In this document: in pieces, positions 38,001-64,000 of the stretch
Layout of the letters: the number at the start of each line of letters is the position of its first letter
Numbering within the stretch: position 1 is the first letter of the stretch
Assembly (NCBI GenBank): GCA_964019415.1
Contig: OZ025881.1
Location: 5,530,017-5,594,016, forward strand
Origin: Ianthella basta
Lineage: Eukaryota; Porifera; Demospongiae; Verongiida; Ianthellidae
Direction: 5' to 3'
Length of the DNA stretch: 64,000 nucleotides
The notes under the pieces: generated by a model
Databases searched by the model: none
Told to the model about the DNA's origin: nothing
Seen by the model: only the letters and a program-made list of their open reading frames with translations
Made by a program: the position numbers and the translations under genes

Positions 38001-39492
38001 CAGGGTAAGGTGACTACCACACCATGACGGCATTGGTATGCTGGGAGAGTCTGCCTTTCTGTTCTATCTCTTCTCGGTGTAGCTTGGGCTCCCAGTATGC
38101 CAAGCTCTTTTAGCCTTTGGGAAGGAGAAGTACGATGAGGTAAATTGGTGCACTATGTGCTCATGTGTGTACCAGTGTGTATGTACAGTGCATGTGGGTT
38201 AGTAGCTAGGTAGTTTGAAACTGAATGGGTGGTGTTCCCATGTAGTATTCGGTCAATGTGACATTTCATTGTAGTACGTGTTTTAGTGTTGAACTCTAGT
38301 TCTCTAACAAATGCAAGTGGCGGAGGTGAAAATGAAATTTGAACCCACGTGTGAGTGTCCGCATATGCTGCAGGACCTTCCATTCACTTTTCAACAACTT
38401 GAAGAGAGTTAATTTCCTGATCTCACCATCACCTTACGTATCTAATGGAACAACTCAGCATTGTGTACAGTTCTGATGACTGTCCTTCCCCCCTCCCCCC
38501 ATGGCAGGTTCTCTGTCTGTTGCTCCCACTGCGGTATTCCCTGGTGGGAATTGGAGGGAGTTGGGCTCAGCGGCAGGTGCTCACTTTGACCACTATACAC
38601 GCAGCGGTCAAAGCAAAGCAGATCAAGTTGGCCTTTGCTTTGGTTTCAGAGTTGAAGGTACAAGTGGGGTGGGGGTGGGGGTGGGGGTGCTTCTGTGTGT
38701 GTGTGTGTGTGTGTGTATGTGTGTGGGTGTGGGTGTGTGTAGTCTCGTGTAGCCAGACCGCTTCTCCCCTCCATTTTATATTATGACATCATCGGTCGGG
38801 GAGAAGGGTCTGGTACATTGCCTATGTGTCGCTTGTGCAGAGACCCCCCGGAACTAGGGGGTGATAATTGCATTCTACGCCCACGCGTTACCAGGCAACC
38901 GCCCGCCCACAACTACCGGTGTTGCACAAGCCGTGGCAATGAAGGCCATGATTCACTTGGTGCTGAGTTTTTAGCCTTCGCAGTTCGAGCGATTTCGCTA
39001 GGCAAAGCCTTTTTGTAGCAGCCTGCTACACGCCGATCGAGTCGTGGCCTGCATTAGCCCTGGAAAGCGGTCTGGCTACGCGAGACTAGCTTGTGTGTGT
39101 GTGTGTAGTGTATGGTGAGTGAGTGTCCAATTGTGGTACATATCTTTGTACTATAGCATGGGGGAGAGATCATAGTGATGGAGTGGGTGAGGATGTGAGT
39201 TGTGGAGTGTGGGAGTGTATGTATCTGGGGTGGTGTGAGGGAGTGTGGGTGTGGATGGCTGAGTGAGGTGGGGACTGGTAGTAGATGGCAAGGGTGTGAG
39301 TGGTGACGGAGTGCAGCAAGGACTTGCTTACCAGAACTGCTAACGGCTTTGCTTGCTTACCAACAACTCACAAACCAACAGGCTCTGAAGCCAAAGAGCA
39401 AGGCTGTGCTGCAGCTTTACAAAGACATTGCAAAGGCTGGTGCAGACAGTGGGACGCTCTGCTTGAATGAGCACAGCATGAATCAAAGTTGA
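35073..39492 (+). CDS. TTC38: TTC38-like tetratricopeptide repeat protein, copy C
   Basis: Twelve exons: 35073-35252, 35319-35364, 35441-35520, 36127-36205, 36334-36466, 36551-36783, 36920-37035, 37191-37364, 37945-38004, 38083-38139, 38508-38657 and 39382-39492. All are in phase, for 472 residues. The exon layout equals copies A and B, but protein and introns are much more diverged. SYSFGLEETNYRIEAAELGY, ATHTICHVVEESRNAEEGVE and HHISWHLALSYL are kept almost unchanged in exon 6, while exons 2 and 3 hardly align. The C-terminal exon is longer (37 codons against 25). Intron 8 has its own 33-bp minisatellite, unlike the one in A and B, and intron 11 holds a MITE. Copy C probably represents an older paralogue. 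Confidence 0.92.
37560..37905. repeat. 33-bp minisatellite, TTC38-C intron 8
   Basis: About ten units of TTTGTAACTCACCTATAATT followed by CCCTCTGGTGTAC. A minus frame reads an 11-residue period but the array is intronic. Confidence 0.93.
38741..39087. mobile_element. MITE family 'AGTCTCG', 347 bp
   Basis: Ends AGTCTCGTGTAGCCAGACCG and the complement CGGTCTGGCTACGCGAGACT. Relatives at 44201-44298 and 56559-57188. In TTC38-C intron 11. Confidence 0.85.
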
Positions 39493-40718
39493 ATTGAAAA
39501 TGATTTCTTGTTCGGGAAGTGCATCATTAAAGTACACAACACTACGTAGATACAGTGCTTTATTGGCTATCAGAGTGGTCAACAATTTGTATAGTGTGTA
39601 CGTAATTCATATTTTCTACACACCACATGTGCGCATACGCCACGTGTGCACGTGCTGTTTAATCCTGCGTTCACTGATGAAGTTTTAAGGGATGCATACT
39701 GTACATGCAATGACAAGGTATTGACTTCTGATGTGTGTACAGGACCAAGGGGAGGGGGGGGGGGCTAGCTTGCCTGCATGAGTACAGTAAGAAGTATTCA
39801 GCAGCTGTCAATGCAGCACTTGCATGGAGTTGTTTGTTGCATGCAATATAGAATGTACAGTCACACAGGTTACAAATGGCTGCTAGCTATAGCTATTATA
39901 GATGTATACCAAAATCAGTTGTGCACTTTAAGCTCTGGTTCCATATAGTTGATGTGACTGAGGTGTGGACCTAGGCCTGTTCTGGTGATGTAGCCGTGTA
40001 CGTCTGTGCAAAGAGGAGTGCATATTCACAATACAACAGAGGCAACGTACCTCAAATGCAGGGGTGTCTGCATGCATGTGGTTATAATTATATGCACCAT
40101 AATAGCCAAGTATACGCACAACGTCCAGTGCTAAGTAGCTGTCATGCAACCCGGGCCTGCATCTCACAAGGCCAGTGGTCTGGAGGAGACCTTGCCTCTA
40201 TGCAGACAGGCACAAACTCCATATATACAGTAAGCATAGCTAAAGAATCTTGTGAATGAAGAGTCCTTGCAAAATGCATCTGTTCATGTGTGACTCGCTC
40301 CACTACAACAAGCTATACGTGACAGATAGCCGGATGGCATAGGTTGTGCACATATCAACAAGCTAACATACATGGACTTACTCAATTGCAAAGAATCCAA
40401 AGAATCCTTTGCTCAATTATACTATAATGTGGAGTGGGTGTGGACATATACACATGTAGATTATCTGAACACCTGATTGTGTGCACATGGCTGAGGTTGC
40501 ATAGTTTAGACAATCTAAGATGTGAAGATCTCTCAGTTGGTTCACATTTCACACACAACATACGAATTATAAGTATTTCAACACACAAAGTACATGTTTG
40601 AAACGTGCACAGGGAGGGAGACCAAGGGGTGATGGATATGGCTCATTGAATAAGTGATGAAGACTATAAGTGTTTGGAGGAGGTAACGCCTTGCTGGAGG
40701 CAAGTGATGCACGCGTTG
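39493..40718. other. Convergent intergenic region, no gene seen
   Basis: Between the 3' ends of TTC38-C (+) and the DUF445 gene (-). No supported exon, RNA gene or clear repeat was seen. Confidence 0.6.
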
Positions 40719-43926
<3,208 letters not shown>

Positions 43927-44091
43927 CTGCAAAGAAAGACAATGCACAAACATCATATGTTGCAGTGCCCCAAAGTGTCCCTAAAGAATTTGAAGACTTG
44001 CATTGATTAAATTTGGGTGCTTTGAAGAGAGTTAAGAAGACGGCTAGTTTAGTCTTAGCCCACCACTTTCAAAACGCACTGCCAATCTTCA

Positions 44092-44163
44092 CTGGTGACC
44101 ACTGGTGACCACTGGTGACCACTGGTGACCACTGGTGACTACTGGTGACTACTGGTGACTACT
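44092..44163. repeat. 10-bp tandem repeat
   Basis: Seven units of ACTGGTGACC or ACTGGTGACT. Confidence 0.92.
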
Positions 44164-44200
44164 GCTGGTGTTCTTAGTCTGGTACATACGCACAGTGATT

Positions 44201-44298
44201 AGTCTTGCGCCCAGATTGCCACCTTCCCTCCATTTTATACGATGACGTCATAATGTAAAAATGAAGGCAACACACGAAAGCGGTCTGGGTACGAGACT
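44201..44298. mobile_element. MITE family 'AGTCTCG', short 98-bp form
   Basis: Left end AGTCTTGCGCCCAGATTGCC, right end CGGTCTGGGTACGAGACT. It shares CCCTCCATTTTATA then ATGACGTCAT with the 38741-39087 element, so it is a deletion derivative of that family. Confidence 0.75.
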
Positions 44299-44299
44299 G

Positions 44300-44455
44300 A
44301 TAGGTGGAGACCATACAGTGATAGGTGGCGACCATACAGTGATAGGTGGAGATCATACAGTGATAGGTGGAGATCATACAGTGATAGGTGGAGATCATAC
44401 AGTGATAGGTGGCGACCATACAGTGATAGGTGGCGACCATACAGTGATAGTTGGC
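44300..44455. repeat. 21-bp tandem repeat, about seven units
   Basis: Units of GATAGGTGGAGATCATACAG plus T, with GCGACC variants. It abuts the short MITE, whose right end (GAGACTGATAGGTGG) runs into the first unit. No exon here. Confidence 0.93.
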
Positions 44456-45826
44456 AAACAGGAAGCCCGAATAGTACACAAGACTTGAGTAACTCCACCT
44501 CAAGTCAGCAGTTAATTTACTAAGTTAAACAATAATTGTGTCTATTGAGTTAGAACTCATTTGTGTTTTAACGCATACAACCCAAAGTTGGGGAACTGGA
44601 AGGATGAGGTCAGTGCACCGCCCCATGTACGTACTTCTGTTATGCCAATATGCGATAGAATGGGTCTGTACATGTGAGAACGTACAGCTGTGATGAGAAG
44701 GGCCACTTACACATCTCATGGCCACTTGGTGAGATAATGGTACTAGCATAGTTAGTTGGTAGGTATAATATTGAGTGTGATTCATGTAACCATTGATCAG
44801 TAATCAATGTGCGCATGGATGCCTTATAAAGCAGTGTACAGTTTGTTTTTGAGCTCGCCTTGTACAAGTGTATTCTGAACTTCTCTGCTTTGCTGGTGGG
44901 TTCATCTGAGTCATCTTCACATGATGCCTCTCTCTGTTGCCTGCATGCAAAATGTGCACACATTTGGATATGCTACTAAATTTAGCCAAATTGATTTACC
45001 ATATATGGGCTACCTACTTACCTAATTTACATGCTGTAGCTAAAAATAGAATACTTTGGTGTGGGCAAAGTAATAAATCATACTGTTGTGTAACTAAAAA
45101 TAGAACACGCCGCCTACTGCGACAGAAATATCTCTGGTAGATACAGATGTCTGTGGAAACCAGTTGAAATGCATTGTCATGAACTGTACTCACGTAGTGC
45201 GACGAGAAGTTAGAGTCGCTATACTTGCGTCTTCTATTCGCGCAGCCATTTACGGAACAGTATACGTAATAAAGTAAGCAATATATATTGCTGTATGTAC
45301 TATACAAACTTCATTGCACAATGGTAAATTATACGGTAAATACTTGCCGACTTTCTCCTACATATACAGCATCACGTGCACATCCTTCGCTTAAGGAATG
45401 CGAAGCATGCAATCTGCAGAGTAGGGAGTTGTCAGGTATCCGAGGAGGAGTATGAGCGTTTCGTTCTTCTGCGCCCCGTTTTAAAGAGCTGAGAGACGGA
45501 GTAGGAGGCAGTTCATATTCTCCGGGCGTTCCAATTTTCGCTTTGCACACGGTGAGCAAGCCGTCGCGAATGGCGGGAAGGGTGCCTTAGTCGCGCGTGT
45601 GCGCCAAGGTGCTTGCAAGGAGGGCGGGAGTGCGCCTAAGGGAATGTGCACCCACACTGTAGTATTGTAAGTAGATTGGGGGTCCTCATAAACGGGATCT
45701 AGCGTTCTGTAGGATGTAGAGTTGATTCTGCTGTGTTTCCTGTTGGTACGAAAAGGCTGTCTCTTGAAAACAGCTAAAGTGGGCTCTTATCCGGGTAGCA
45801 TGGTGTTTCCACCTCTCTCGTTCGCG

Positions 45827-45930
<104 letters not shown>

Positions 45931-46754
45931 AGGTGTGTGGTGTGGTGTGTGTGTGCACACTGCCGGGTGGGTTGGGAGTGGCTGTGTCAGAAGGCATTGG
46001 ATGGAGTGTGGGAGGGCATGTGTCAGACAGTCAAGTGTACAAGGTATGAATAGAGATGTGTGTTGTATGCACCTTACAGACACAACGGTGGATTTGTTGT
46101 TCTCTCTGTTCGTGTTCCTTCCATGGAGACTAGTACAACTGTCATCTTCCATCATCACCTCTGAGATGCTTACAGACCTTGCACTTCTGTCATGGATGTG
46201 ATGTTACTGTGATGTTATAATGTATTGCCATTTGGAGGGTAGAATACATGGCGTTGCTGGAGTGAAGTGCGGAAATGAAAGCGTCCTTGATTACTTTGCT
46301 AGCTAGCTTCACATGCATAGCGTCCCCTTTCAGGGTGTTGCCATCCTTTGCCTGTTAAGATGTTAAGGTTACTTGCTTGCCTAGTAACCTGCTCCAGTAG
46401 CGATCAGCAGTATCATGGAAGAGAGTACTGCAGGGAATGCCTGCAGGTTGTAGCTGATGGTAGTGGGGGTGGGAACACTGATTTTCCCACACTCAGTTAT
46501 GATCGCAATCAATCACCCATCCACCATATGTGACACCTTGCCTTCCTACAACCTGTTAAGAGGAGGTGTAGCTGTGTGGTACAGTTCATCTAGAGTTACC
46601 TAAACAATTGTATTGTGTGCACATGCTTGTGTGTTACAGTGTTTAGTTGTGTGCATCTGCCCCCCTCTGTGGGCGTGGCTCATTCCTCACTGCTGATAGT
46701 GGTGTACGTACATGTACAGCTGGGAGCCCCGAGGGTGTGTTGCTATAGTAACTG

Positions 46755-46862
<108 letters not shown>

Positions 46863-46982
46863 TGTACATTAGCATCAATCTACTCTCCTCTCCATTCCCC
46901 CTCCCCTGTGTCCTTCCCCTCCTATTGTCAGCTACTGTTCCTCTACGTATCTCAGTGTGTGTGACAGGTGGTAGGGTGAAGC

Positions 46983-59735
<12,753 letters not shown>

Positions 59736-60988
59736 TGGACCAAGTGCTCCACCCTGCCCGCTGGGTGTGTATTTGTGTCAATTAGCCATTCTTTTCCATT
59801 TTCTATATTATACCCCGGCTGAGACTGGGACTTACTGTAAGTCTGTGTCTTTAACTAGAAGTTGTGTATAATATTGTGTATTTCAAACTAGTTATACTTA
59901 TGTATGTACTGTGTGTGTATGTAGTACACAGCAGCAATGATGTTTAAAAGTATACCTGTGTTACAAATGAGAGAACAATGTGGAGTTGCTCTGTTTGTGT
60001 CTTGTAAGTAATGCGCAGTTAAGCTGAACCAGAAAGACCAGTACGATACATACTGTACTGTGGTCCACCACTACCTGGTACTCCATGCAGCAAGGCCACT
60101 GTACTGTGGTCCACCACTACCTGGTACTCCATGAAGCAAGGCCACTGTACTGTGGTCCACCGCTACCTGGTACTCCACATAACTGGTTTCCCAGGTGATA
60201 GCATGCTCTGAGAAACATGTATTTAGAGTTTACAACGTGGGGCTGCCGCCTCAACTCGATTGAAGTGCTCTCTTCAATGACTGCTCTTCATTCAAATAAA
60301 TTATTACTGTGCATTAGTTATGAACACACATGCATGTTCCGTTGTCTCTGATGCAGCAACGCACACACACACACATCAGGCCCGTACAACAGCTCCGAGA
60401 CTTGGCCGCTGTCAAAGTGGAACTCATCATAATTATATAGATTAACATGTAGCACAATTCTAGTGTATGCAACTCCAATATCCAGCTTGTGCTTGCTAGC
60501 GGCTAAGCTGTTTTTTTTTACAGCTTAACTACAGGGTTTTGAGTGGCACTGTCCATTGTATGACTACTGTATAGTAGTACAACTCAGATTCTGTATAGCT
60601 ATGAAGTCATAGAAGTTGCTCCTCAGGCGGAACTCCTAGGCAAATGGGGGGTTCTTTCGAACCCCCCGAACTCCCCCTGCGTACGGGCGTGCACATGCAT
60701 GCTCACGCACATGCATGAGAGAGAAGGGAGGGAGAGCTAAAGAGAGAGAGGGGGGGGAGAGCACATAGACATGCAAGTGCTTACACAGCGCGGCAGCCCG
60801 TAAAACTGATCTGTGAATAGGTAGTTAAAATTGAAATGTGATCATGATCAGATTCTGTGAATATAGTTTATGAAGATAATAGTAGGAAAGCTAGGCGTGG
60901 TCAGTCCTTCTCTGGACCACGACAAGTCGGAAAGGCTAGTTGCTTGACACGTGCCTGCAGTCCTTGAGTGTCGTACGTGGACAGCACT
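59736..60988. other. Intergenic region after GNAS
   Basis: GNAS 3' end followed by a 46-bp tandem repeat, a short CA run at about 60360 and a small hairpin (GGGGGGTTC/GAACCCCCC at 60646-60667). No gene seen. Confidence 0.6.
60053..60178. repeat. 46-bp tandem repeat, three units
   Basis: Units begin TACTGTGGTCCACCACTACC and end AAGGCCAC; units two and three differ by few bases and the last is incomplete. Confidence 0.92.
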
Positions 60989-61824
60989 ATGTTCCCTTAC
61001 AAGTGGATTCCCATCGCCGCTGCAATCTTGTGCAGCCCCTGTTGGTACGGTCTGGCTAGCGGTGAGTAGTGCACGCCTGCATCGCCGGCACACAAACCAT
61101 GCACACAGCCGCTGCCCCGCAGCACTACCTCTTGCATGGCTCTGTTCGCCGGGAGGTGCCAATGATATGCTCTCAGTTTGTGTTACATCGTGCACCATCG
61201 CGACTCCATTTTACGCTGGCCATGCTGTGCCCCCCCCAGCCTGTCCAGCTGCCCCATTCCGTCCTAGTGCTAGCCCTGGAGCAACTTTCACGACGCAATG
61301 CTCCAGTGTGCATCCTTCACTGAACCCCAGAGGAGTCATCACCTGGCAGTGTCTTACTAACAACACTTGGGAGGGAGACTGGTCAGGTTGTACCTTCCCA
61401 GAAGGTGTGAGCCATGCTGTGGCTCCACTGGCATACAGACTAGCAGCCAGTGTGACAGAGGTCCAGAGCAATATTCTGACAATCATATTAGCTGTAAGTG
61501 TCACTACTGCTAGACCCCCTACATGTGGCATTCCCCTCCACAGAGTGTTCAGACTGCAAGCACACATGCATCCTGGTATCTTTGTGTAGGTGCATGGTCT
61601 GTTGCAAAGTGCTTCTTCAACCTTTGGCGACATCCATGTGGCCTACATTGGGCCAGGTAACAGTTCTGAGGAGACCATGTTGGTGGTGACACTGCACGAG
61701 GAAGAATTCTTTGACCAGAGCAGCTTCCAGAAAATTCAGAGCATGTCCACTCGAATGAACTTTACCCTCGGTGGTCTGTTGGCTTATCCAGTGTGGGTGG
61801 GCGGGCCTACTCTTAGGGATAGTG
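60989..61824 (+). CDS. Probable secreted or membrane protein, first three exons
   Basis: Exons 60989-61061, 61240-61493 and 61590-61824 join in phase (73, 254 and 235 bp) with standard splice sites; the last ends in phase 1 at a good donor, so more exons should follow, perhaps beyond the window. The protein starts with a likely signal peptide (MFPYKWIPIAAAILCSPCWY). Next comes a Cys-containing module (CPAAPFRPSASPGATF, then TTQCSS, ITWQCLTNN, TWEGDWSGC) with the C...W.C...W...C spacing of hormone-receptor or sushi-like extracellular modules. The rest (LQSASSTFGDIHVAYIGPGN) has an NxS/T site and no family I recognise. An adhesion-GPCR ectodomain is one possibility. Codon use looks coding, but no homologue is identified. 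Confidence 0.45.
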
Positions 61825-61973
61825 GTAAGTGCTGCTATTTGATTGTATGTGTCATTCATATAAGGGATATAAAATTTAGCAGAAAAAAGCATGACAGATT
61901 GCAGATGGCAGTGACTCTGAAATGCATCCACCCCATACACTGGCATGACAAGCTCACAAAACAAAGATAGTGG

Positions 61974-62139
61974 CTTAGGATGTACCAAGAGTCGTCGTAG
62001 CGTGTTTGTTGGATGGAAAGTGGTTCTGATGCCTAGTGGAGAAAGGATCCGTCTGATAGCTTCTGAAGTGTCTCGGATGTAGGGTATGGTGGTGTGGGTT
62101 GAGAGGGTGAAGGTTGCCTTTGTGATGGGTAGGAGTGAC
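61974..62139 (-). mobile_element. Penelope-like retroelement fragment
   Basis: Minus-strand frame from the palindrome centre leftwards reads TTIPYIRDTSEAIRRILSPL then GIRTTFHPTNTLRRLLVHPK. This is the conserved linker between reverse transcriptase and the GIY-YIG nuclease of Penelope-like elements (typical pattern PYxxGxSExIRRIL...GIR...TLRxxLxxPKD). After PK the similarity stops, so it is truncated. Identification is from memory of the family pattern. Confidence 0.6.
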
Positions 62140-62167
62140 GTCACTCCTACCCATCACAAAGGCAACC
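62112..62167. repeat. Perfect 56-bp palindrome
   Basis: Arms of 28 bp with no spacer, centred on TGACGTCA (62136-62143). The left arm belongs to the Penelope-like fragment; the right arm is an inverted copy followed by different sequence. Confidence 0.95.
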
Positions 62168-62460
62168 CATGAGCAGAGAATTAGGCCCACTTCCCCACAG
62201 CTACAAGACCCTCATTAAGCATTCATAATTAACACCCCACAACCGCTAATTACAACCACTCATATAAATTTCATTCATCATCATCTGTCACATCATCTTC
62301 TGTCACATCATTAGCTGTCACCCTCACCTATTTAACCACCACACACTCTGTAAGCTATTACCACTGAAGAAGGCAGCAGTCAGCTGCCGAAACAATTGGT
62401 AAAGAAATAAAATCTTTAGCTAGTGACTTCCAAGAGAACTACCAGTGATGCAACCTAGCC
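62168..62460 (+). mobile_element. Possible Penelope-like pLTR / 5' region
   Basis: Sequence beside the palindrome with a CTGAAGAAGGC...GCCGAAAC core (62364-62393), like the hammerhead-related motifs of Penelope-type elements. Stem II would be GGCAGC/GCTGCC with an AGTCA loop. It is preceded by a TATTTAA promoter-like box at about 62328. Assignment tentative. Confidence 0.4.
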
Positions 62461-63825
62461 GGACAAGCTTCTTCGATTAAATGAAACTCATGAAACACAC
62501 TGATATGTTGCCAAGTGTAGGGATAATTATTGAGAATGTGGTTCAGCATTTCTCTGAAATGCAGGTCAATCCTGCTCATGTAATGCTGAATGACATTACT
62601 CCATGCATTCTCCTTACATGCATTGGTTTCTGAACCATTCTGTCAGAATAAGGGAGGGTTGAATGCATATACCACACCATATATCCCTGCTTCTCTGCCT
62701 CTCTTTATTTTCCTCATGCATGGAAGGTTATTCATTATATCCCACTTGATGGTAACATCAAAGGAATCTAGTGTACACTAAAGTAATTATCACCCTCCCC
62801 CCCCTGGGATAACTTAGTTATCACCCAGTGATAACACGTGTCACCTAATGATAACTAAAATCATTGGCAGAAAAGTAGATGATAGTCACCTATTTATATA
62901 AATATCACCTTTTGACCTTTAGTTATCACCCTGACATGCATGGGGTTGATGTCCCCCCCCCCAATGTATCCTTCAGTCATTTGCATGTACAACTCATGCT
63001 CCTCCTTGCCCCAACTAAGTAATACATGCTTGGGTGTTCTTTCTGATTGTACCACTTGAGACTAAGTATGAAACCAATTGCAAGCTTGCCCTTTGTGAGC
63101 ATGGAAGCACTGTTCACTGATCTGGCCCATGTTGACCCATGTTGAAGTGTAATGGCAGCAGCAACATGAATTACTTCCATTTTTAATTGTTTCATGTACT
63201 GTAGGGCGCTCGCGTGAGGGTAACATGAATTCAGGACTGAATAGGTTTTATTTATAGGACTAATGAGCTAATATTGTGACAGAGCAGCTCCTAACTCTGT
63301 CATAATATTGATTGGTTGACTCACACCTAAAGGCAGTGAAGCGCTGGCACAGGACAAAAAGATATAAGGTAAAGTAGGAGTTCCTAACAACGGGTGCCTG
63401 AACACGGCGCGCAGCCTGTATATACGCAAAGGAATAGCTTCTGTGTTTGCAAGCATTATTTAGCACAGGCATCAATTGATGTGCTGACAGACTTGGTGTT
63501 CCTGCATCCTTGTTCCTTCACGTAGAGGCGGACAGCGGTGCCCTGCTTTGAACACCCTGTCTTGTTCTAAACCCCCCACTTTACCTTATTCGTCCCTCAA
63601 ACGCGGCTTGCGTGGGCCAGGAACAAAGCTTGTCATGATTCTATGGGAATCCTCAGGTCTGGCGTCATTCTTAGTATCAATACTTCCGACAGTGGCAAGA
63701 GAGAATCTGCTGTAGCTCGTCCCTAATAAAGCACGTTCCTCTTCAACAGCGTGCAATGAAGATTGCATCACTTGCAGAACAGGATTTAAACATGTGCATG
63801 TCCAATCGGATGGGATATGAAATAG
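62461..63825. other. Right-hand region without supported gene
   Basis: Contains a cluster of GTTATCACC/GATAAC motifs (62780-62945) bounded by poly-C runs, and a 60-codon minus frame ending at 63586 (MQSSLHAVEEERALLG at its start) that has regular composition but no recognised family. No firm call. Confidence 0.5.
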
Positions 63826-63939
63826 TTAAATGGCGACCAAGAGGTGTCTGCGCGATTTAGAGCATGAAGCTCAAGGGCGCGAAGCGCCGGAGTGCTGAGT
63901 GGTCTAAACGTGTAGAGACACCGATTGGTTGCCATTTAA
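63826..63939. repeat. Inverted repeat, 114 bp
   Basis: TTAAATGGCGACCAAGAGGT at the left pairs with the complement of ACACCGATTGGTTGCCATTT at the right (about 24 of 27 positions). Inside is a small GGGCGCGAAGCGCC-type hairpin. Probably a small fold-back element; no gene assigned. Confidence 0.7.
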
Positions 63940-64000
63940 GTGATATAGATCCAAATCTATTTGCTTACCCTATTATTTCGTCTTCCTCTCGCTTCTTGAC

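Noticed and set aside
63586-63771. 60-codon minus ORF at the right edge
   Set aside because: Composition is plausible but there is no recognised family or splice partner, so not called a gene.

Overview
The window is eukaryotic nuclear DNA from an animal. Its genes have many short exons with GT-AG (occasionally GC-AG) introns, and they are metazoan-type (Gs-alpha, peflin, CIBAR/FAM92, TTC38, COP9 subunit 3, FEN1). Intergenic gaps are short, introns are mostly 100-800 bp, and CA/GT microsatellites, intronic minisatellites and MITEs are very abundant. A compact-genome invertebrate fits, perhaps a sponge or another early-branching lineage, but nothing here fixes the species. The coding models were built by hand from splice signals, reading phase and remembered family sequences; no alignment or RNA evidence was available.

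Layout, left to right: (1) a FAM92/CIBAR BAR-domain gene (-, 3' part off the left edge) divergent from 6-phosphogluconolactonase (PGLS, +). (2) Peflin (PEF1, -), with a coding nonapeptide-repeat exon and two DNA transposon remnants in its introns, divergent from COP9 signalosome subunit 3 (COPS3, +). An intron of COPS3 holds a tRNA-Glu gene. (3) FEN1 (+) follows COPS3 after only 180 bp. (4) A TTC38 cluster at 17.6-39.5 kb has copy A (-), copy B (-) and copy C (+). B and C are divergent with 44 bp between their start codons. A degraded first exon of a C-like gene sits 55 bp upstream of copy A, so the cluster looks like a duplicated divergent pair that lost one member. The last intron of copy B carries an apparently intact non-LTR retrotransposon (1043-aa reverse transcriptase ORF with a probable restriction-like endonuclease) lying inside a 19-bp minisatellite. 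(5) A DUF445-family membrane protein (-). (6) A Gs-alpha subunit (GNAS, +) spanning 12.7 kb, with a 6.9-kb first intron full of repeats. (7) The start of a probable secreted or membrane protein gene (+), followed by Penelope-like retroelement debris and an inverted-repeat-rich right edge.

The genes are mostly unrelated housekeeping or signalling functions (pentose phosphate pathway, calcium sensing, protein deneddylation, flap cleavage in DNA replication, cAMP signalling). They share a compact, often divergent or head-to-tail arrangement rather than a pathway. Most non-coding length is simple-sequence DNA: about 18 CA/GT tracts and at least 12 tandem arrays with units from 10 to 46 bp.
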